Source: Mesosutterella multiformis
GTDB lineage: Bacteria > Pseudomonadota > Gammaproteobacteria > Burkholderiales > Burkholderiaceae_F
Assembly (NCBI RefSeq): GCF_003402575.1
Contig: NZ_BGZJ01000001.1
Location: 868,001 to 932,000, forward strand
Reading direction: 5' to 3'
DNA: 64,000 nt
Shown here piece after piece: positions 7,194 to 17,149 of this stretch (position 1 is the first letter of the stretch; every line of letters starts with the position of its first letter). The notes below the pieces were generated by a model that worked only from the letters and a program-made list of their open reading frames with translations, ran no database searches and was not told the origin of the DNA. The position numbers were made by a program, and so were the translations under genes.

Positions 7194-7808
7194 CTAGGAC
7201 TCAGCCAGCTGGATAACGGCATTGCGGGCGCGGTTGAGGAAGTCCTCTTTGCTGTCATCAGGTGAGTGTGGAAGCGGCGCGCCGAATCGGACTGAACAGA
7301 TCGTTGGGATCGGAATCAGAGTGCCTTTCGGCATGGAGCGATGAAGGTTCTCAATGTAGACAGGGATCAGCTCAACATCCGGAAACTCGCGCATCAGACG
7401 CCAGAGACCGCTCTTAAAGGGAGAGGGCAGAGGCTGAGGACGGCGGGTGCCTTCCGGGAAGATGATGAGAGATGAACCTTCGTGAAGCGCCTGAATCAGC
7501 GGGTCGAGAGGATTGGCGTGCGCTGTATGGTGCCGGTCGATCAGCACAACCTTCAGTTCCTTGATAGCGATGCGGCGGCGCAGAGCGCCCTTTTCCCAGT
7601 AGTCCTTGGCGGCGACCGGACGGGTTTTCGCCCGGAGCTCAGCCGGAAGGGACGACCAGATCACTATCGCGTCCATGTGGCTCGAGTGGTTGGCGAAATA
7701 AATGCGCTGTGTACGTGACGGTGCGCAGCCCTGCCACTGCGGGTACGCACCTACCAGCAGTCTCGTAAGCAGGGTGAGCAGGGTTACAACCTGAAAAGAC
7801 TCAAACAT
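7194..7808 (-). CDS. plsC: 1-acyl-sn-glycerol-3-phosphate acyltransferase (PlsC family)
   Basis: A 204-residue acyltransferase. It has the family's two catalytic blocks: NHSSHMD (the H-x4-D motif) near residue 40 and IIFPEGTRR near residue 117. A hydrophobic N-terminus (VVTLLTLLTRLLVGAY) would anchor it in the inner membrane. PlsC transfers an acyl chain to lysophosphatidate to give phosphatidate. The start at 7808 is the first ATG; a GTG three codons upstream (7817) is an alternative and neither has a clear ribosome site. The CdsA/YnbB-like gene follows at 12 bases, so the pair probably acts on the same lipid. E. coli ynbB also sits among lipid genes, which supports a specialised role rather than the housekeeping PlsC. 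Confidence 0.85.
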   Translation of the reverse strand: MFESFQVVTLLTLLTRLLVGAYPQWQGCAPSRTQRIYFANHSSHMDAIVIWSSLPAELRAKTRPVAAKDYWEKGALRRRIAIKELKVVLIDRHHTAHANPLDPLIQALHEGSSLIIFPEGTRRPQPLPSPFKSGLWRLMREFPDVELIPVYIENLHRSMPKGTLIPIPTICSVRFGAPLPHSPDDSKEDFLNRARNAVIQLAES

Positions 7809-7882
7809 AACGGTCACTGAATAATCGTAGATAACCCATTATCTCACTAAGCAGCAAAATACCGGGTTGGCGCCTGAGATCG

Positions 7883-10800
7883 CTACTTTTTCCCAGACTC
7901 TTTCTGTGTTCCCGAATTGGCTTTTGTGACGGACAGATTGTCGAACGGCCCCTCAACCACATATTCGGAGGAGAGGATGTGAGAAAGCGGAACCTTGAGG
8001 CCGAAGGAGGCGATAAAACCGCCGATACCGGCAATCGGGTTCGCGAGGGTCAGGGCAAGTGCCGGACCCTCAATATGGATGTCAGGCAGTACGAGCACCT
8101 TGGCGTCCACTCGCTGACGGGGAAGACTGACGGAGCCCTCGGCCACAATGGACGCCGCCGATCCCGATACCGACATGTTCTTCGTCGAGAGAACGCCGGA
8201 ATGAATCTGCCCGGTCATATCAATCGTGTCAAACGAGAAACCCTTGCCGAAAACATCCCTGAAGTCGAGCGTCAGCCGCTTGAGCAGAGACTGCATGGAG
8301 AGCAGAGAGAGGAACCGGCCGGCCAGACCTGGATCCACCTGCAGGAACCGGCCGCCTCTGATGTGAGAGACCAGATCGCCATTCAGATTGGCGGCATTGA
8401 AGTCCTGCGGTGCTCCCTTCCAGGAGAGATTGAGATACACCTCACCCGGAGCGCCGCTGATGACGCCGCTCGGGGCGGAGAGCTCCTTCAGAAGCCGTCC
8501 GGTATCGCGGGAAATCAGTTCGGCGCTGACCTTGGTGAGATTCTCTTTGCTGTTCTTTGTCCAGGAGCCTGAGGCTGTCAGTTTGGCTGCCCCGTTATCC
8601 GCGGAGAGGTTCTTCAGCGTCCAGACATGACCGCCGCCTGAGGTGGCAGCTGAACTCGCCACAATCGCAATGCTGCCAAGCTTCATATCCTCGAGCTGGA
8701 GATCGCGGATTCGGAGATCCATCGACGGGAGCTGCTCCGCAGGAGTCGTGGCGATGTAGCGGCGGAACCGGGTGCCGCCTTCCTCCGGAATATAGAGGTG
8801 GGAAAGCTCACCTCGGATTTCCGCAGGACGTCTTCCGGCCGCCGCGCGGTAGCGGACGTTTCCGGAAGCGCTGGAGGAATGGAGACTCGCGAGCCACCAG
8901 TCACCCTCGGGTTCAATCGCGAGGCTGACATCCGGGAACGAGCGGCGCCCTATCACGAGGTCTTTTGTTTTTGCCCGGATCTCCGTAATGGGGAGCGGGA
9001 GCTGGGACTTGGCCACAGCGGACGAATTCGTGATCGGTTCCAGTTCCTGCTGCCAGTGATTGACGTTGATACGGTCTGTCGTGACACGGACAGAGAGCCC
9101 CTTCTTCGGGAGTTTCGCAGCCTCACCGACACCGACCGCCGCGTTGAGCGGCTCATAGCCCTCCGTCTTCAGAGGCTTCATGGTCGCGAGAGCGTTCAGA
9201 ACGCTGCCAGCCTTTGCGGTGAGAGAAACTGTGCCGTCCTTATTCGTATCCCAGGTGAACACTGAAGGGAGGGTTTCGTCCGCTCTCTTTTTAAAGGGAT
9301 GCGGGAAATCGACAGCGATGCCCTTCATGTCGGAATTGACGGTAAAGGCGAGATTGCTGCCGTCCGCGACACGGACATGCACCTGCGCGTCCGAGCTGCC
9401 GGAAAAATGAGCGAGAACCGGATCAAGCGATCCATCACTGCCGAAGAGCCGTTTGAGATCATCAATCCCTGCGCGGGCTTTGGCATCCACCAGGATGGAG
9501 TCATCGTCTGCCATCCGGAGGGTGCCCCGCGCCGGAATCCCCCAGACTGAAGCATTCAGGCCGTCAGACCAGAAGTTTCCCTGCGTGAACCGGATGGTGC
9601 CGGAGGCGTTATCGAATTCCGGGATGTTGTTTCCAAGATCAACCCGATTGTTGTCGAGACGGACGGTGCCGGCGACAAGGGTTCTCTCGGGGGCGGAAAG
9701 CGGGATGCTGAGCGCAAGAGAGAGGGAGCCGGTGCCGGTGGCCCGTGCCGGGTCGAGGAAGTGATCAAGCCATCCAGAAACCGGGGACTGCGTGAGGTAG
9801 TGCAGCATCTGCTGCGAGCTTCCTGAGGCGCGTCCGCTGATAAAGAGGTTTGAGTCCGGAGCGTGCCCGCCCATGTGCGGGATTTCCGCGATCACGCCTC
9901 GGAGTGGCACCTGGTCCGAAATGCCGGTGTCTCCCGCAATCACCATACGGTCCGCTTCAAAAAGGAACTGTCCGTTCACACGGCTGACAATCGGCCAGTC
10001 GCCGCCGATCACCCGAGCACCGGTTTCTGTTCGTTTGTCAGAAGGCAGAAAGTCGAGGCTTGAATTCCGGAAGTTACCCGTCACGAGGAAGAGGCCGCTT
10101 TTTGCGTCCCGTCCGTTATAGGGGAAGCGGTCGATCGGGCCGTACCACTCGACTGCGGCGTTCTGGGCGGTGCCCCCGAGAAGCGCCTGATGCAGCCAGT
10201 CGATGATTCCGGCACCGGCCAGTGTCGGCACGTACTTATAAGCGGACTTGACGAGGCTGTTCGCGGCTGTGGCTGTCACGCGGATAGTTCCGCTGCCGCC
10301 GGTGTCAATCCAGTCCGCATCGCCCTTGATATTGATGTCCTGATTGTGAAGTTCAATATCGCGGAAATTCAGTTCAAGCTTCGGAGAGACAGACCAGAAT
10401 GCCGTGCCGGAAAGCTTCCGGAACGGAACCCGTGGGTCCGGGAAGATGCCGGGGAAAGAGGCCTCACCGTTTTCTCCCCAGGCTTTCACCATGCCGGTCT
10501 CGGGGTTCGTGGCAATGCTGCCATTCAGATGCCGGACACCGGGCATGCCGGGAATCTCGGGATCACGGTCCGGGATATCGCGGAAACTGACATCGCGGAA
10601 GTCGGAGGTGAAATCCCAGACAGGTGTTCCTTTGGGAGAGCCAAGAAGAGCGAAGCGGAAGTTTTCGAGCTGTCCCGTGGGGGTCATCTGGCGCATGAGC
10701 GCCGCCGCGTCACTCTTAGGCGCAAACCCTTCGAGAGCAGCGGCCGCTTCCTTCAGGCCAAGCGAGTCGCCCGCCGCATTGACGGTGTCATGCGTATGGT

Positions 10801-11863
10801 CATCGGAGAGCGAAATTCTGGCGTCAGCCTTCAGTGTCCGGGCCGGATTCCCGGAGGACTGAATAGAAAGCTGAGGAATGGTGAAGACCGCGAGATTCTG
10901 CTTCTTATCGAGCTTTCCATCGAAAAGCGCGGAAGCGGACACGCTGAAAGACCGGTCGGTGGCGGACGCGGGTTTCAGGTTATCAAGGCTTAATGTCCCG
11001 AGGAGATGGCTCACAGAGGCGTTTGCATAGTCAGCCCAGAGTGTTCCATGAGCGCCGGCGCCGATCACCGGGAGCTTTTCCGGAAGAGCCCGGATTACCG
11101 GCATCAGATCCTTCTGCGAAAAATCCGCATAGATGCGGCCGTCCCACTTCTTCCAGTCGTCAGCGCGGCGGAATGGATGCCGGCGGATGGAGAAGCGGAT
11201 ATCAAGCGGCTCTGCGGTCTGTCCGGCGACAGCAAGGTTCCCCTGAAGACCGGTGTTCCAGGACTTCAGGCTCTTGATGTAAGAGATGCGGCCATCCTGA
11301 AGCTCAATCGTCGGGAATTCAGCATTCGACGCGTCGCGGTACAGGATCCGGCTTCCGCTCAGGTGGATCTGCTTCTGCGCGAGGAGCCAGCTGATGAAGC
11401 CGCCGCTTTCGGATTCGGTCCCGAAGTCAACCGTGATGCCGCCGATATCAAACTTGGCACCGGAGAGACGGGTTACCGTCAGATTGGGGCTTTTGATCGA
11501 GAGATTGACGAAGATCGGTGTAAGCCGGGGGATGGAAGACCAGTCGAGATCGCCTTCCGCTTCCGGCACCCGGAGAGCCCGGGGAGAGGCGTCAGAACTG
11601 ATTTCGACGTTTTTCAGTGTGAGTTTCGGCCAGTAGGTGTCCCAGGCGGGGGAAATTTCGCCGATCCGGACATTCGCTTTCAGTGTCTTTGATAAATAGG
11701 CGGATATCTCGTCCCGATAGTCATTGACGTGGGGGAGAACCACAAAACGAAGTGCGTTGATGAACAGCGCGGCAAGCAAATAGAGTCCGATCAGCGTGGC
11801 CGCGATCACTCTCAGCCACCCGCGTGGATGCTTCCAAAAAGCATTGCCCTCCGCCTTTTTCAT
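7883..11863 (-). CDS. yhdP: YhdP family AsmA-like lipid transport protein
   Basis: A 1326-residue envelope protein. It begins with a short cytoplasmic stretch and one membrane helix (about residues 15-38, VIAATLIGLYLLAALFINAL). The rest is a very long periplasmic beta-rich domain with the repeated patterns of the AsmA/YhdP superfamily. Near the C-terminus are the hallmark segments GDLVSHIRGGRFLQVDPGLAGRF-like and GFSFDTIDMTGQIHSGVLS. YhdP (about 1270 residues in E. coli) helps carry phospholipid from the inner to the outer membrane as a bridge-like protein, partly redundant with TamB and YdbH. The ATG is preceded by GGAGAGG. plsC starts 74 bases downstream on the same strand, so an envelope-lipid operon is plausible. 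It diverges from glnE. Confidence 0.9.
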   Translation of the reverse strand: MKKAEGNAFWKHPRGWLRVIAATLIGLYLLAALFINALRFVVLPHVNDYRDEISAYLSKTLKANVRIGEISPAWDTYWPKLTLKNVEISSDASPRALRVPEAEGDLDWSSIPRLTPIFVNLSIKSPNLTVTRLSGAKFDIGGITVDFGTESESGGFISWLLAQKQIHLSGSRILYRDASNAEFPTIELQDGRISYIKSLKSWNTGLQGNLAVAGQTAEPLDIRFSIRRHPFRRADDWKKWDGRIYADFSQKDLMPVIRALPEKLPVIGAGAHGTLWADYANASVSHLLGTLSLDNLKPASATDRSFSVSASALFDGKLDKKQNLAVFTIPQLSIQSSGNPARTLKADARISLSDDHTHDTVNAAGDSLGLKEAAAALEGFAPKSDAAALMRQMTPTGQLENFRFALLGSPKGTPVWDFTSDFRDVSFRDIPDRDPEIPGMPGVRHLNGSIATNPETGMVKAWGENGEASFPGIFPDPRVPFRKLSGTAFWSVSPKLELNFRDIELHNQDINIKGDADWIDTGGSGTIRVTATAANSLVKSAYKYVPTLAGAGIIDWLHQALLGGTAQNAAVEWYGPIDRFPYNGRDAKSGLFLVTGNFRNSSLDFLPSDKRTETGARVIGGDWPIVSRVNGQFLFEADRMVIAGDTGISDQVPLRGVIAEIPHMGGHAPDSNLFISGRASGSSQQMLHYLTQSPVSGWLDHFLDPARATGTGSLSLALSIPLSAPERTLVAGTVRLDNNRVDLGNNIPEFDNASGTIRFTQGNFWSDGLNASVWGIPARGTLRMADDDSILVDAKARAGIDDLKRLFGSDGSLDPVLAHFSGSSDAQVHVRVADGSNLAFTVNSDMKGIAVDFPHPFKKRADETLPSVFTWDTNKDGTVSLTAKAGSVLNALATMKPLKTEGYEPLNAAVGVGEAAKLPKKGLSVRVTTDRINVNHWQQELEPITNSSAVAKSQLPLPITEIRAKTKDLVIGRRSFPDVSLAIEPEGDWWLASLHSSSASGNVRYRAAAGRRPAEIRGELSHLYIPEEGGTRFRRYIATTPAEQLPSMDLRIRDLQLEDMKLGSIAIVASSAATSGGGHVWTLKNLSADNGAAKLTASGSWTKNSKENLTKVSAELISRDTGRLLKELSAPSGVISGAPGEVYLNLSWKGAPQDFNAANLNGDLVSHIRGGRFLQVDPGLAGRFLSLLSMQSLLKRLTLDFRDVFGKGFSFDTIDMTGQIHSGVLSTKNMSVSGSAASIVAEGSVSLPRQRVDAKVLVLPDIHIEGPALALTLANPIAGIGGFIASFGLKVPLSHILSSEYVVEGPFDNLSVTKANSGTQKESGKK

Positions 11864-12117
11864 CCTCTCCGCCGCCCAACAAAGACCGAAAAAAATCCTA
11901 CGGAAAACACTGTAACACAGCGAGGAAAGCTGAAAAGAGGAAAAGTGCTAATCCGGGCTGAAGACCCCGGCGGGGAGGGCGAGTGCAGAGGAGCTGGAAT
12001 CCCGCTCTTCAGGTATGAGTTTCCATAGATTAGGGGGAGGCTTTATCAGAGGAGAGCCTTGCTGCGCCATAATCCAAAGATCAGCTGTCAGAAGTCAATC
12101 AGAAAAAAGGGTTCCCC

Positions 12118-14958
12118 ATGCCGAAATGTGATTTCCGAGGAGTTATCGAGAATTCCCCCTTTGTTGAACGTTCTCTGAAGAGCATGTATCCGGGAACGGA
12201 TGAAGCGGAGCTGCCCGCGAGGCTGGAAGCGCTCGCTCAGATGTCGCCCTCGGCCGAAGAGATCCGCTCCGAGATCCGGGAGACGGAGGACGAGGAGGCG
12301 CTTGCGCTTCGCATGCGGGAGGTCCGGCGCCGGATACTTGTGACACTGGCCGCGCGGGACGCGACCGGGCTTGGCGGTTATCCGGAGGTAGTCCGCGTGA
12401 TGACAGAGCTTGCCGAGGAGACGATTCAGGCAGCTGTCCGCTGTCAGACCCGGCTGCTCGCGGAACGGTTCGGTGTTCCGATGTCAGAGGACGGCGTGCC
12501 GCAGGATCTGCTCGTCGTGGGTATGGGGAAGCTGGGCGGCGCGGAACTTAACGTGTCCTCTGATATCGATCTGATCTTCCTCTATGACTGTGATGGCGAA
12601 ACCCGGCCGACAGAAGAATTCCCGGCCCGGCGGTCGCTCTCCAACCGCGAGTTTTTCGAGCGGGTGGCGCGCCGTGTGATTCCGATGCTGTCCGATATCC
12701 GCGGATGCGGTTTTGTGTTTCGCGTGGATATGCGGCTCCGCCCGAATGGAACGTCAGGCCCGATGGTCTGTTCAAGCGGCATGCTTGAGGAATACCTCTA
12801 TACGCAGGGCCGCGACTGGGAGCGCTTCGCCTGGCTGAAGGGAAGAATCGTGTCGGAACCGGTCTTCGCGACCCCTGACGCCTATAAGTCGCAGTGCGCC
12901 TCGATTGAGTCACTGGTCCGCCCGTTTGTCTACCGGAAGTACGTAGACTTCAGCGCCATCTCGTCCCTTGCCGCGCTGCATGACATGATCCGCGCGGAAA
13001 CCATCCGCCGCGAGCTGAAGCATCAGGGACAGGGGGTCAATGTCAAACTTGGCAGCGGAGGTATCCGCAATATTGAATTTATCGCGCAGACCTTTCAGGT
13101 GATCCGCGGCGGCCGTGACCCGCTTCTCCGCTCCCACAGCACGCTTCAGACGCTGGGGTATCTTGCGGACCGGGGAGCTCTGACCGCGAGCGTTGCTGAA
13201 CGCCTGAAGCGAAGCTACGTGATGCTCCGCAATCTGGAGCACGCCATTCAGTATGTGGATGATCAGCAGACGCAGCTCTGGCCGACAGATCCGGCGGCGC
13301 GTCACCGCGTTGCCATGCTGTACGGAGAAGAGGAGTCAGCGCTGGACGCGAAGCTGCAGGAAGTGCGGGAATTTGTCCGGACGACATTTGACTCGATCTT
13401 TCACGCTCAGGAGCAGACAGAGGAATCCGCCTCTGACTGGCCCGAAGGATGGACCGCCGGGCTTCCGGATACCGAGAAGCCGCTCGCCGCGAAAATCGCC
13501 TCCCTCGGGTATCAGGATTCGGATTCACTCGCGGCCCGGGTTCTCGCTCTGATGTCGTCCCGCAATATCGGCCGGAGCAACGGGGCTCTTGAACGCATGG
13601 CGAGTGTGCTGAAGCAGGTGTTTGAGCACTGCACCGAATGGGCCAGATTTGATACGAGTACGGTGAGCAGCGATGAGGAGCTGGATCGCTGCCTCGGGCT
13701 GCTCGAAGTGATTGCGGGGCGCCCGACCTATGTGGCGCTGCTCTATCAGTATCCCGACATGCTGAAGCGGGTCGGCCGGGTGCTTGCCTCGAGCCGCTGG
13801 GCCGCGGATTACCTGAAAGAGCATCCGATCATTCTGGATGAGCTGATGGATCAGCGTGTTGAAGAGTTCAGTGACGACACGCCGGCGGACTGGTCCGCCT
13901 GGGCCGACCGCCTCCGCACCGAACTCCGGGCTGCGTCAGATGATCAGGAGCGGCAGCTTAATCTGATCCGCGATGCTCATCACGGCGCTGTTTTCCGTCT
14001 TCTGATGGCAGACCTCGACCGAAGGCTCTCCACGGTGCGGCTCGCCGATCAGCTTTCCGCTCTGGCGGACGCGGTGATTGAGGTTGTGCTGGAGCTGGCG
14101 TGGAACTCTCTCTCCAGAAAGTTTGAAGGGGATCCGAAGTTCGCTGTGATCGCCTATGGGAAACTTGGCGGCAAGGAGCTCGGCTACGCCTCAGATCTCG
14201 ACCTCATTTATCTCTATGACGACGATCGGATGGATTCCGATATGGTCTACACGAGACTCGTGCGCCGGATGATGAACTGGCTCACGATGCAGACGTCATC
14301 CGGGCGTCTTTTCGAGGTTGACCTCCGGCTTCGTCCGAACGGTGCCGATGGTCTCGTGGTGTCCTCTTTTGACTCCTGGCAGAAGTACGAGCGGAATGAG
14401 GACGGCAAGGGAGCATGGACCTGGGAGCTCCAGGCCCTGACCCGGGCCCGGTTCTGCGCAGGTGACCCCTCGATCGGTGAAAAGTTTGAGGCTGAAAGGA
14501 AACGGATTCTTCAGAGCCCGAGGAACCGCGCGGAGCTTGCCTCTGAGGTGATCAGCATGCGGCAGCGGATGCTGGACGGGCATAAAAACCCGACAGAGCT
14601 TTTCGATATCAAGCATGACCGGGGCGGCATGGTGGATATTGAGTTTGCGGTCCAGTATCTGGTGCTTGCCTATTCAAAGGATTTCCCGGAGCTCGTTGGG
14701 AATCTCGGCAATATTCATCTGCTCGCCATCGCGGCGGATGCCGGGCTGATTTCGAAGGACCTTGCCCGTGATTGCTCTGAGGCCTACAGGAAGTACCGGG
14801 CCATTCAGCGTGAGGTCCGGCTCGCTCAGGGGGATGGCCCCGTGAGAGTGGATCCCGCCCGGGTTGAGGGAGAAATCGCCTCTGTGAACCAGCTTTGGAA
14901 TGACGTTATCGGCGCTGCCGCGCAGACGGGTGAGGAGGCGCATCATGCCGCATCTTGA
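12118..14958 (+). CDS. glnE: Bifunctional glutamine synthetase adenylyltransferase/deadenylase
   Basis: A 946-residue protein, the same length as E. coli GlnE. It holds two nucleotidyltransferase domains, each with the G-K-L-G-G...D-x-D signature: MGKLGGAELNVSSDIDLIFLYD from about residue 134 (adenylyl-removing half) and GKLGGKELGYASDLDLIYLY from about residue 680 (adenylylating half). Both D-x-D pairs are intact. GlnE switches glutamine synthetase off or on by adding or removing AMP on a tyrosine, under control of PII protein and glutamine. The start ATG follows AAGGG. The next gene overlaps its 3' end by 14 bases. Neither glnA nor a PII gene is in this window. Confidence 0.96.
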   Translation: MPKCDFRGVIENSPFVERSLKSMYPGTDEAELPARLEALAQMSPSAEEIRSEIRETEDEEALALRMREVRRRILVTLAARDATGLGGYPEVVRVMTELAEETIQAAVRCQTRLLAERFGVPMSEDGVPQDLLVVGMGKLGGAELNVSSDIDLIFLYDCDGETRPTEEFPARRSLSNREFFERVARRVIPMLSDIRGCGFVFRVDMRLRPNGTSGPMVCSSGMLEEYLYTQGRDWERFAWLKGRIVSEPVFATPDAYKSQCASIESLVRPFVYRKYVDFSAISSLAALHDMIRAETIRRELKHQGQGVNVKLGSGGIRNIEFIAQTFQVIRGGRDPLLRSHSTLQTLGYLADRGALTASVAERLKRSYVMLRNLEHAIQYVDDQQTQLWPTDPAARHRVAMLYGEEESALDAKLQEVREFVRTTFDSIFHAQEQTEESASDWPEGWTAGLPDTEKPLAAKIASLGYQDSDSLAARVLALMSSRNIGRSNGALERMASVLKQVFEHCTEWARFDTSTVSSDEELDRCLGLLEVIAGRPTYVALLYQYPDMLKRVGRVLASSRWAADYLKEHPIILDELMDQRVEEFSDDTPADWSAWADRLRTELRAASDDQERQLNLIRDAHHGAVFRLLMADLDRRLSTVRLADQLSALADAVIEVVLELAWNSLSRKFEGDPKFAVIAYGKLGGKELGYASDLDLIYLYDDDRMDSDMVYTRLVRRMMNWLTMQTSSGRLFEVDLRLRPNGADGLVVSSFDSWQKYERNEDGKGAWTWELQALTRARFCAGDPSIGEKFEAERKRILQSPRNRAELASEVISMRQRMLDGHKNPTELFDIKHDRGGMVDIEFAVQYLVLAYSKDFPELVGNLGNIHLLAIAADAGLISKDLARDCSEAYRKYRAIQREVRLAQGDGPVRVDPARVEGEIASVNQLWNDVIGAAAQTGEEAHHAAS

Positions 14959-15949
14959 GTGCGACTATGCTGCGCCCTCCTGGGCGCCTGGCGCGCATCT
15001 TCAGACCATTATCCCGGCGAGGATTTCTCCGAGACCTGAGGTTAAGTACCGCCGAGAGCATTGGGACACGCCGGACGGGGACTTCATTCTCTTTGACTGG
15101 TGTCTGCCTGAGCCCAAAGACCCGAAAACCCCGATTCTGATTCACTTCCATGGACTGGAGGGGGCGTCAGACAGCCACTACGCGATCGCTCTGATGCATG
15201 AAGCGTCGATTCGGGGCTGGAGAGGGTGCGTGGCCTGCTACAGGAGCTGCGGCGGCGAGCTGAACCGTCTCCCGAGAGCGTATTTTGCGGGTGATACCGC
15301 TGAGTGCGCATGGGTTGTTCAGTGTGTGCACGCCCGTTTTCCGGAGGCTCCCATTTATCTCGCGGGGATGTCGCTTGGCGGCAACTATGTCGCCAAGTAC
15401 GCGGGCGATATGGGGGAGTCCATCCCGTCCTACGTCAGGGCGATCGCGGCAGTCGGCGCGCCGCTTGACCTCGTGGCCGGCTCCGAAATCGTCAGCCACG
15501 GCGCGAACCGGCTCTATGCCAAGATGTTCCTCAGCACGCTGCAGGAAAAGGTGGAGAGGAAGATCCAGATTTTCGGTGACTTTATTGACGTCCGGGCCTT
15601 CCGCCGGGTGAAAAACCTTTATGAGTTTGACGAGGTTTACACCGCGCCGATCCACGGATTCAAGAACGGGATGGATTACTGGACCCGCTGCAGCGCGAAG
15701 TACGTACTGCCGGATGTCAGAGTGCCGCTCCTGCTGCTGAATCCGCTGAATGATCCTTTCCAGCCGATCTGGGCGCTGCCGACGGAAAGCGATATATCGG
15801 ACTTTGTGTTCCTGGAGCAGCCCGCTGAGGGCGGTCATATCGGCTTCCCCACGGGAAAGTGGCCCGGTACGATTGACTGGCTGCCGCGTCATATTCTGCA
15901 TTTCTTTGACTTTGTTGAAGGCTCTCCGGCATTAATCAGGAATAAATAA
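14945..15949 (+). CDS. YheT-family alpha/beta hydrolase
   Basis: A 334-residue alpha/beta hydrolase. Its opening (APSWAPGAHLQTIIP) is the hallmark of the YheT/EMB8 family, followed by the oxyanion strand (ILIHFHGLEGASDSHY) and the nucleophile elbow GMSLGGN near residue 140. The acid and histidine are probably in LLLNPLNDPFQP and GGHIGFP. The natural substrate of bacterial YheT is not settled; an esterase or lipase-like activity is the usual assumption. The ATG at 14945 lies inside the end of glnE and is preferred to upstream in-frame starts because the conserved N-terminus begins there. Translation is probably coupled to glnE. Confidence 0.87.
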   Translation: MPHLECDYAAPSWAPGAHLQTIIPARISPRPEVKYRREHWDTPDGDFILFDWCLPEPKDPKTPILIHFHGLEGASDSHYAIALMHEASIRGWRGCVACYRSCGGELNRLPRAYFAGDTAECAWVVQCVHARFPEAPIYLAGMSLGGNYVAKYAGDMGESIPSYVRAIAAVGAPLDLVAGSEIVSHGANRLYAKMFLSTLQEKVERKIQIFGDFIDVRAFRRVKNLYEFDEVYTAPIHGFKNGMDYWTRCSAKYVLPDVRVPLLLLNPLNDPFQPIWALPTESDISDFVFLEQPAEGGHIGFPTGKWPGTIDWLPRHILHFFDFVEGSPALIRNK

Positions 15950-16060
15950 GACGTATCCCGTAAAATTTCTTCTTCTTTACTGAAGCAGCCCGCTGGACGG
16001 CGGGCTCGGATCCGTGACCGGAGGAGTCTTCCGGCCCGGCGTAAGTTAGGACGAAGAACT

Positions 16061-17068
16061 ATGGGTAAGAAGCCTCAGATTGCGGTTTTGCTAGCGAACA
16101 CAGGAACTCCGGATGATCCCTCTCCCGAAGCGGTGCGCCGCTATCTGCGGGATTATCTGAAGGACCGGCGTATTGTCGAAATGCCGCCTTTCATCTGGCT
16201 GCCCATCCTGTACGGCACGGTCCTCAGGAAGCGGCCGGCGAAGTCCGCGGCGAAGTATCGCCAGATCTGGACGCCGGAAGGTTCGCCTCTCGTTGTTCAC
16301 GCGAGAAAAATCGCGGAAGGCCTGAATGAACGGATGAAGGCTTCAGACCTTCCCGTGCGTGTTGAATATTCCATGTGCTATGGGAATCCGTCGCTTGACG
16401 CCCAGATCCGGAAGATTGTGGCCGAGGGGATAGAGAAGCTCTTTATCCTGCCGCTTTTCCCTCAGTATTCTCCTCAGACTGTCGGGTCTGTCATGGATAC
16501 CGTAGGCAAAACCTATCGGACACTGCGGAACATTCCGGCAACGAGAACCGTGAAGCGGTTCTGTGACCGTGATGACTGGGTGCAGGCGATGGCGCAGCAC
16601 GTCCGGAATTACTGGGCGGAGCATGGCGAACCCTGGAGCGAAGGCGGGAAACTGATTTTCAGTTTCCATGGTGTTCCGGAGGAGTGTGTGAAGGAAAAGG
16701 GTGACACCTATCAGCAGGAATGCCTCGACTCCTCAAAGGCGATCGCCGCGGCTCTGAATCTCACATCTGAGCAGTGGGAAACCGATTTCCAGTCCCGGTT
16801 CGGCCCCCAGGAATGGCTGCAGCCCTATACGATTGATCGCGCGAAGACGCTCGCTTCCGAAGGCGTGAACCGTCTCGATATCATCTGCCCGAGCTTTACC
16901 TGTGACTGCCTTGAAACGGATGAGGAAGTCGATCTCGGGATCCGCAAGGTCTATGAAGAGGCCAATCCCTCAGGCCATTTTCACTACATTCCCTGTCTTA
17001 ACAGCACGCCGGGCGCCATTGATTTTTATGAAAGACTCATCCGGGATGAGCTTCAGGGCTGGTTATAA
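16061..17068 (+). CDS. hemH: Ferrochelatase
   Basis: A 335-residue enzyme that inserts ferrous iron into protoporphyrin IX, the last step of heme synthesis. Family landmarks: the N-terminal strand AVLLANTGTPDDP, YRQIWTPEGSPL, PLFPQYSP and the catalytic histidine in IFSFHGVPEECV near residue 200. The C-terminal block has QSRFGPQEWLQPYT and the acidic ICPSFTCDCLETDEEV. No C-terminal membrane helix is seen. The presence of HemG in the same window indicates the protoporphyrin route rather than the coproporphyrin route. It is transcribed toward grpE but separated from it by a sigma-32-like promoter element, so co-expression is not needed. Confidence 0.95.
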   Translation: MGKKPQIAVLLANTGTPDDPSPEAVRRYLRDYLKDRRIVEMPPFIWLPILYGTVLRKRPAKSAAKYRQIWTPEGSPLVVHARKIAEGLNERMKASDLPVRVEYSMCYGNPSLDAQIRKIVAEGIEKLFILPLFPQYSPQTVGSVMDTVGKTYRTLRNIPATRTVKRFCDRDDWVQAMAQHVRNYWAEHGEPWSEGGKLIFSFHGVPEECVKEKGDTYQQECLDSSKAIAAALNLTSEQWETDFQSRFGPQEWLQPYTIDRAKTLASEGVNRLDIICPSFTCDCLETDEEVDLGIRKVYEEANPSGHFHYIPCLNSTPGAIDFYERLIRDELQGWL

Positions 17069-17102
17069 AGGGTTAACCCTTATGTAAATCTGCTTCCGCC
17101 GA

Positions 17103-17111
17103 CCCCATATA
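17103..17111 (+). promoter_or_regulatory. Sigma-32-like -10 element before grpE
   Basis: CCCCATATA matches the heat-shock -10 consensus (CCCCATnT) and is the same sequence as the element before dnaK. The -35 region in this case is poor (TATGTAAA in place of CTTGAAA), so the promoter is less certain than the dnaK one. It lies 39 bases before the grpE start. Confidence 0.55.
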
Positions 17112-17149
17112 AATTTGGTAGCTCTTTTTATGCGGATTTGGAGGAATAA

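Noticed and set aside
15986-16006. AGCCCGC/GCGGGCT hairpin between the YheT gene and hemH
   Set aside because: There is no T-run; it may be part of the hemH leader, but no function can be supported.
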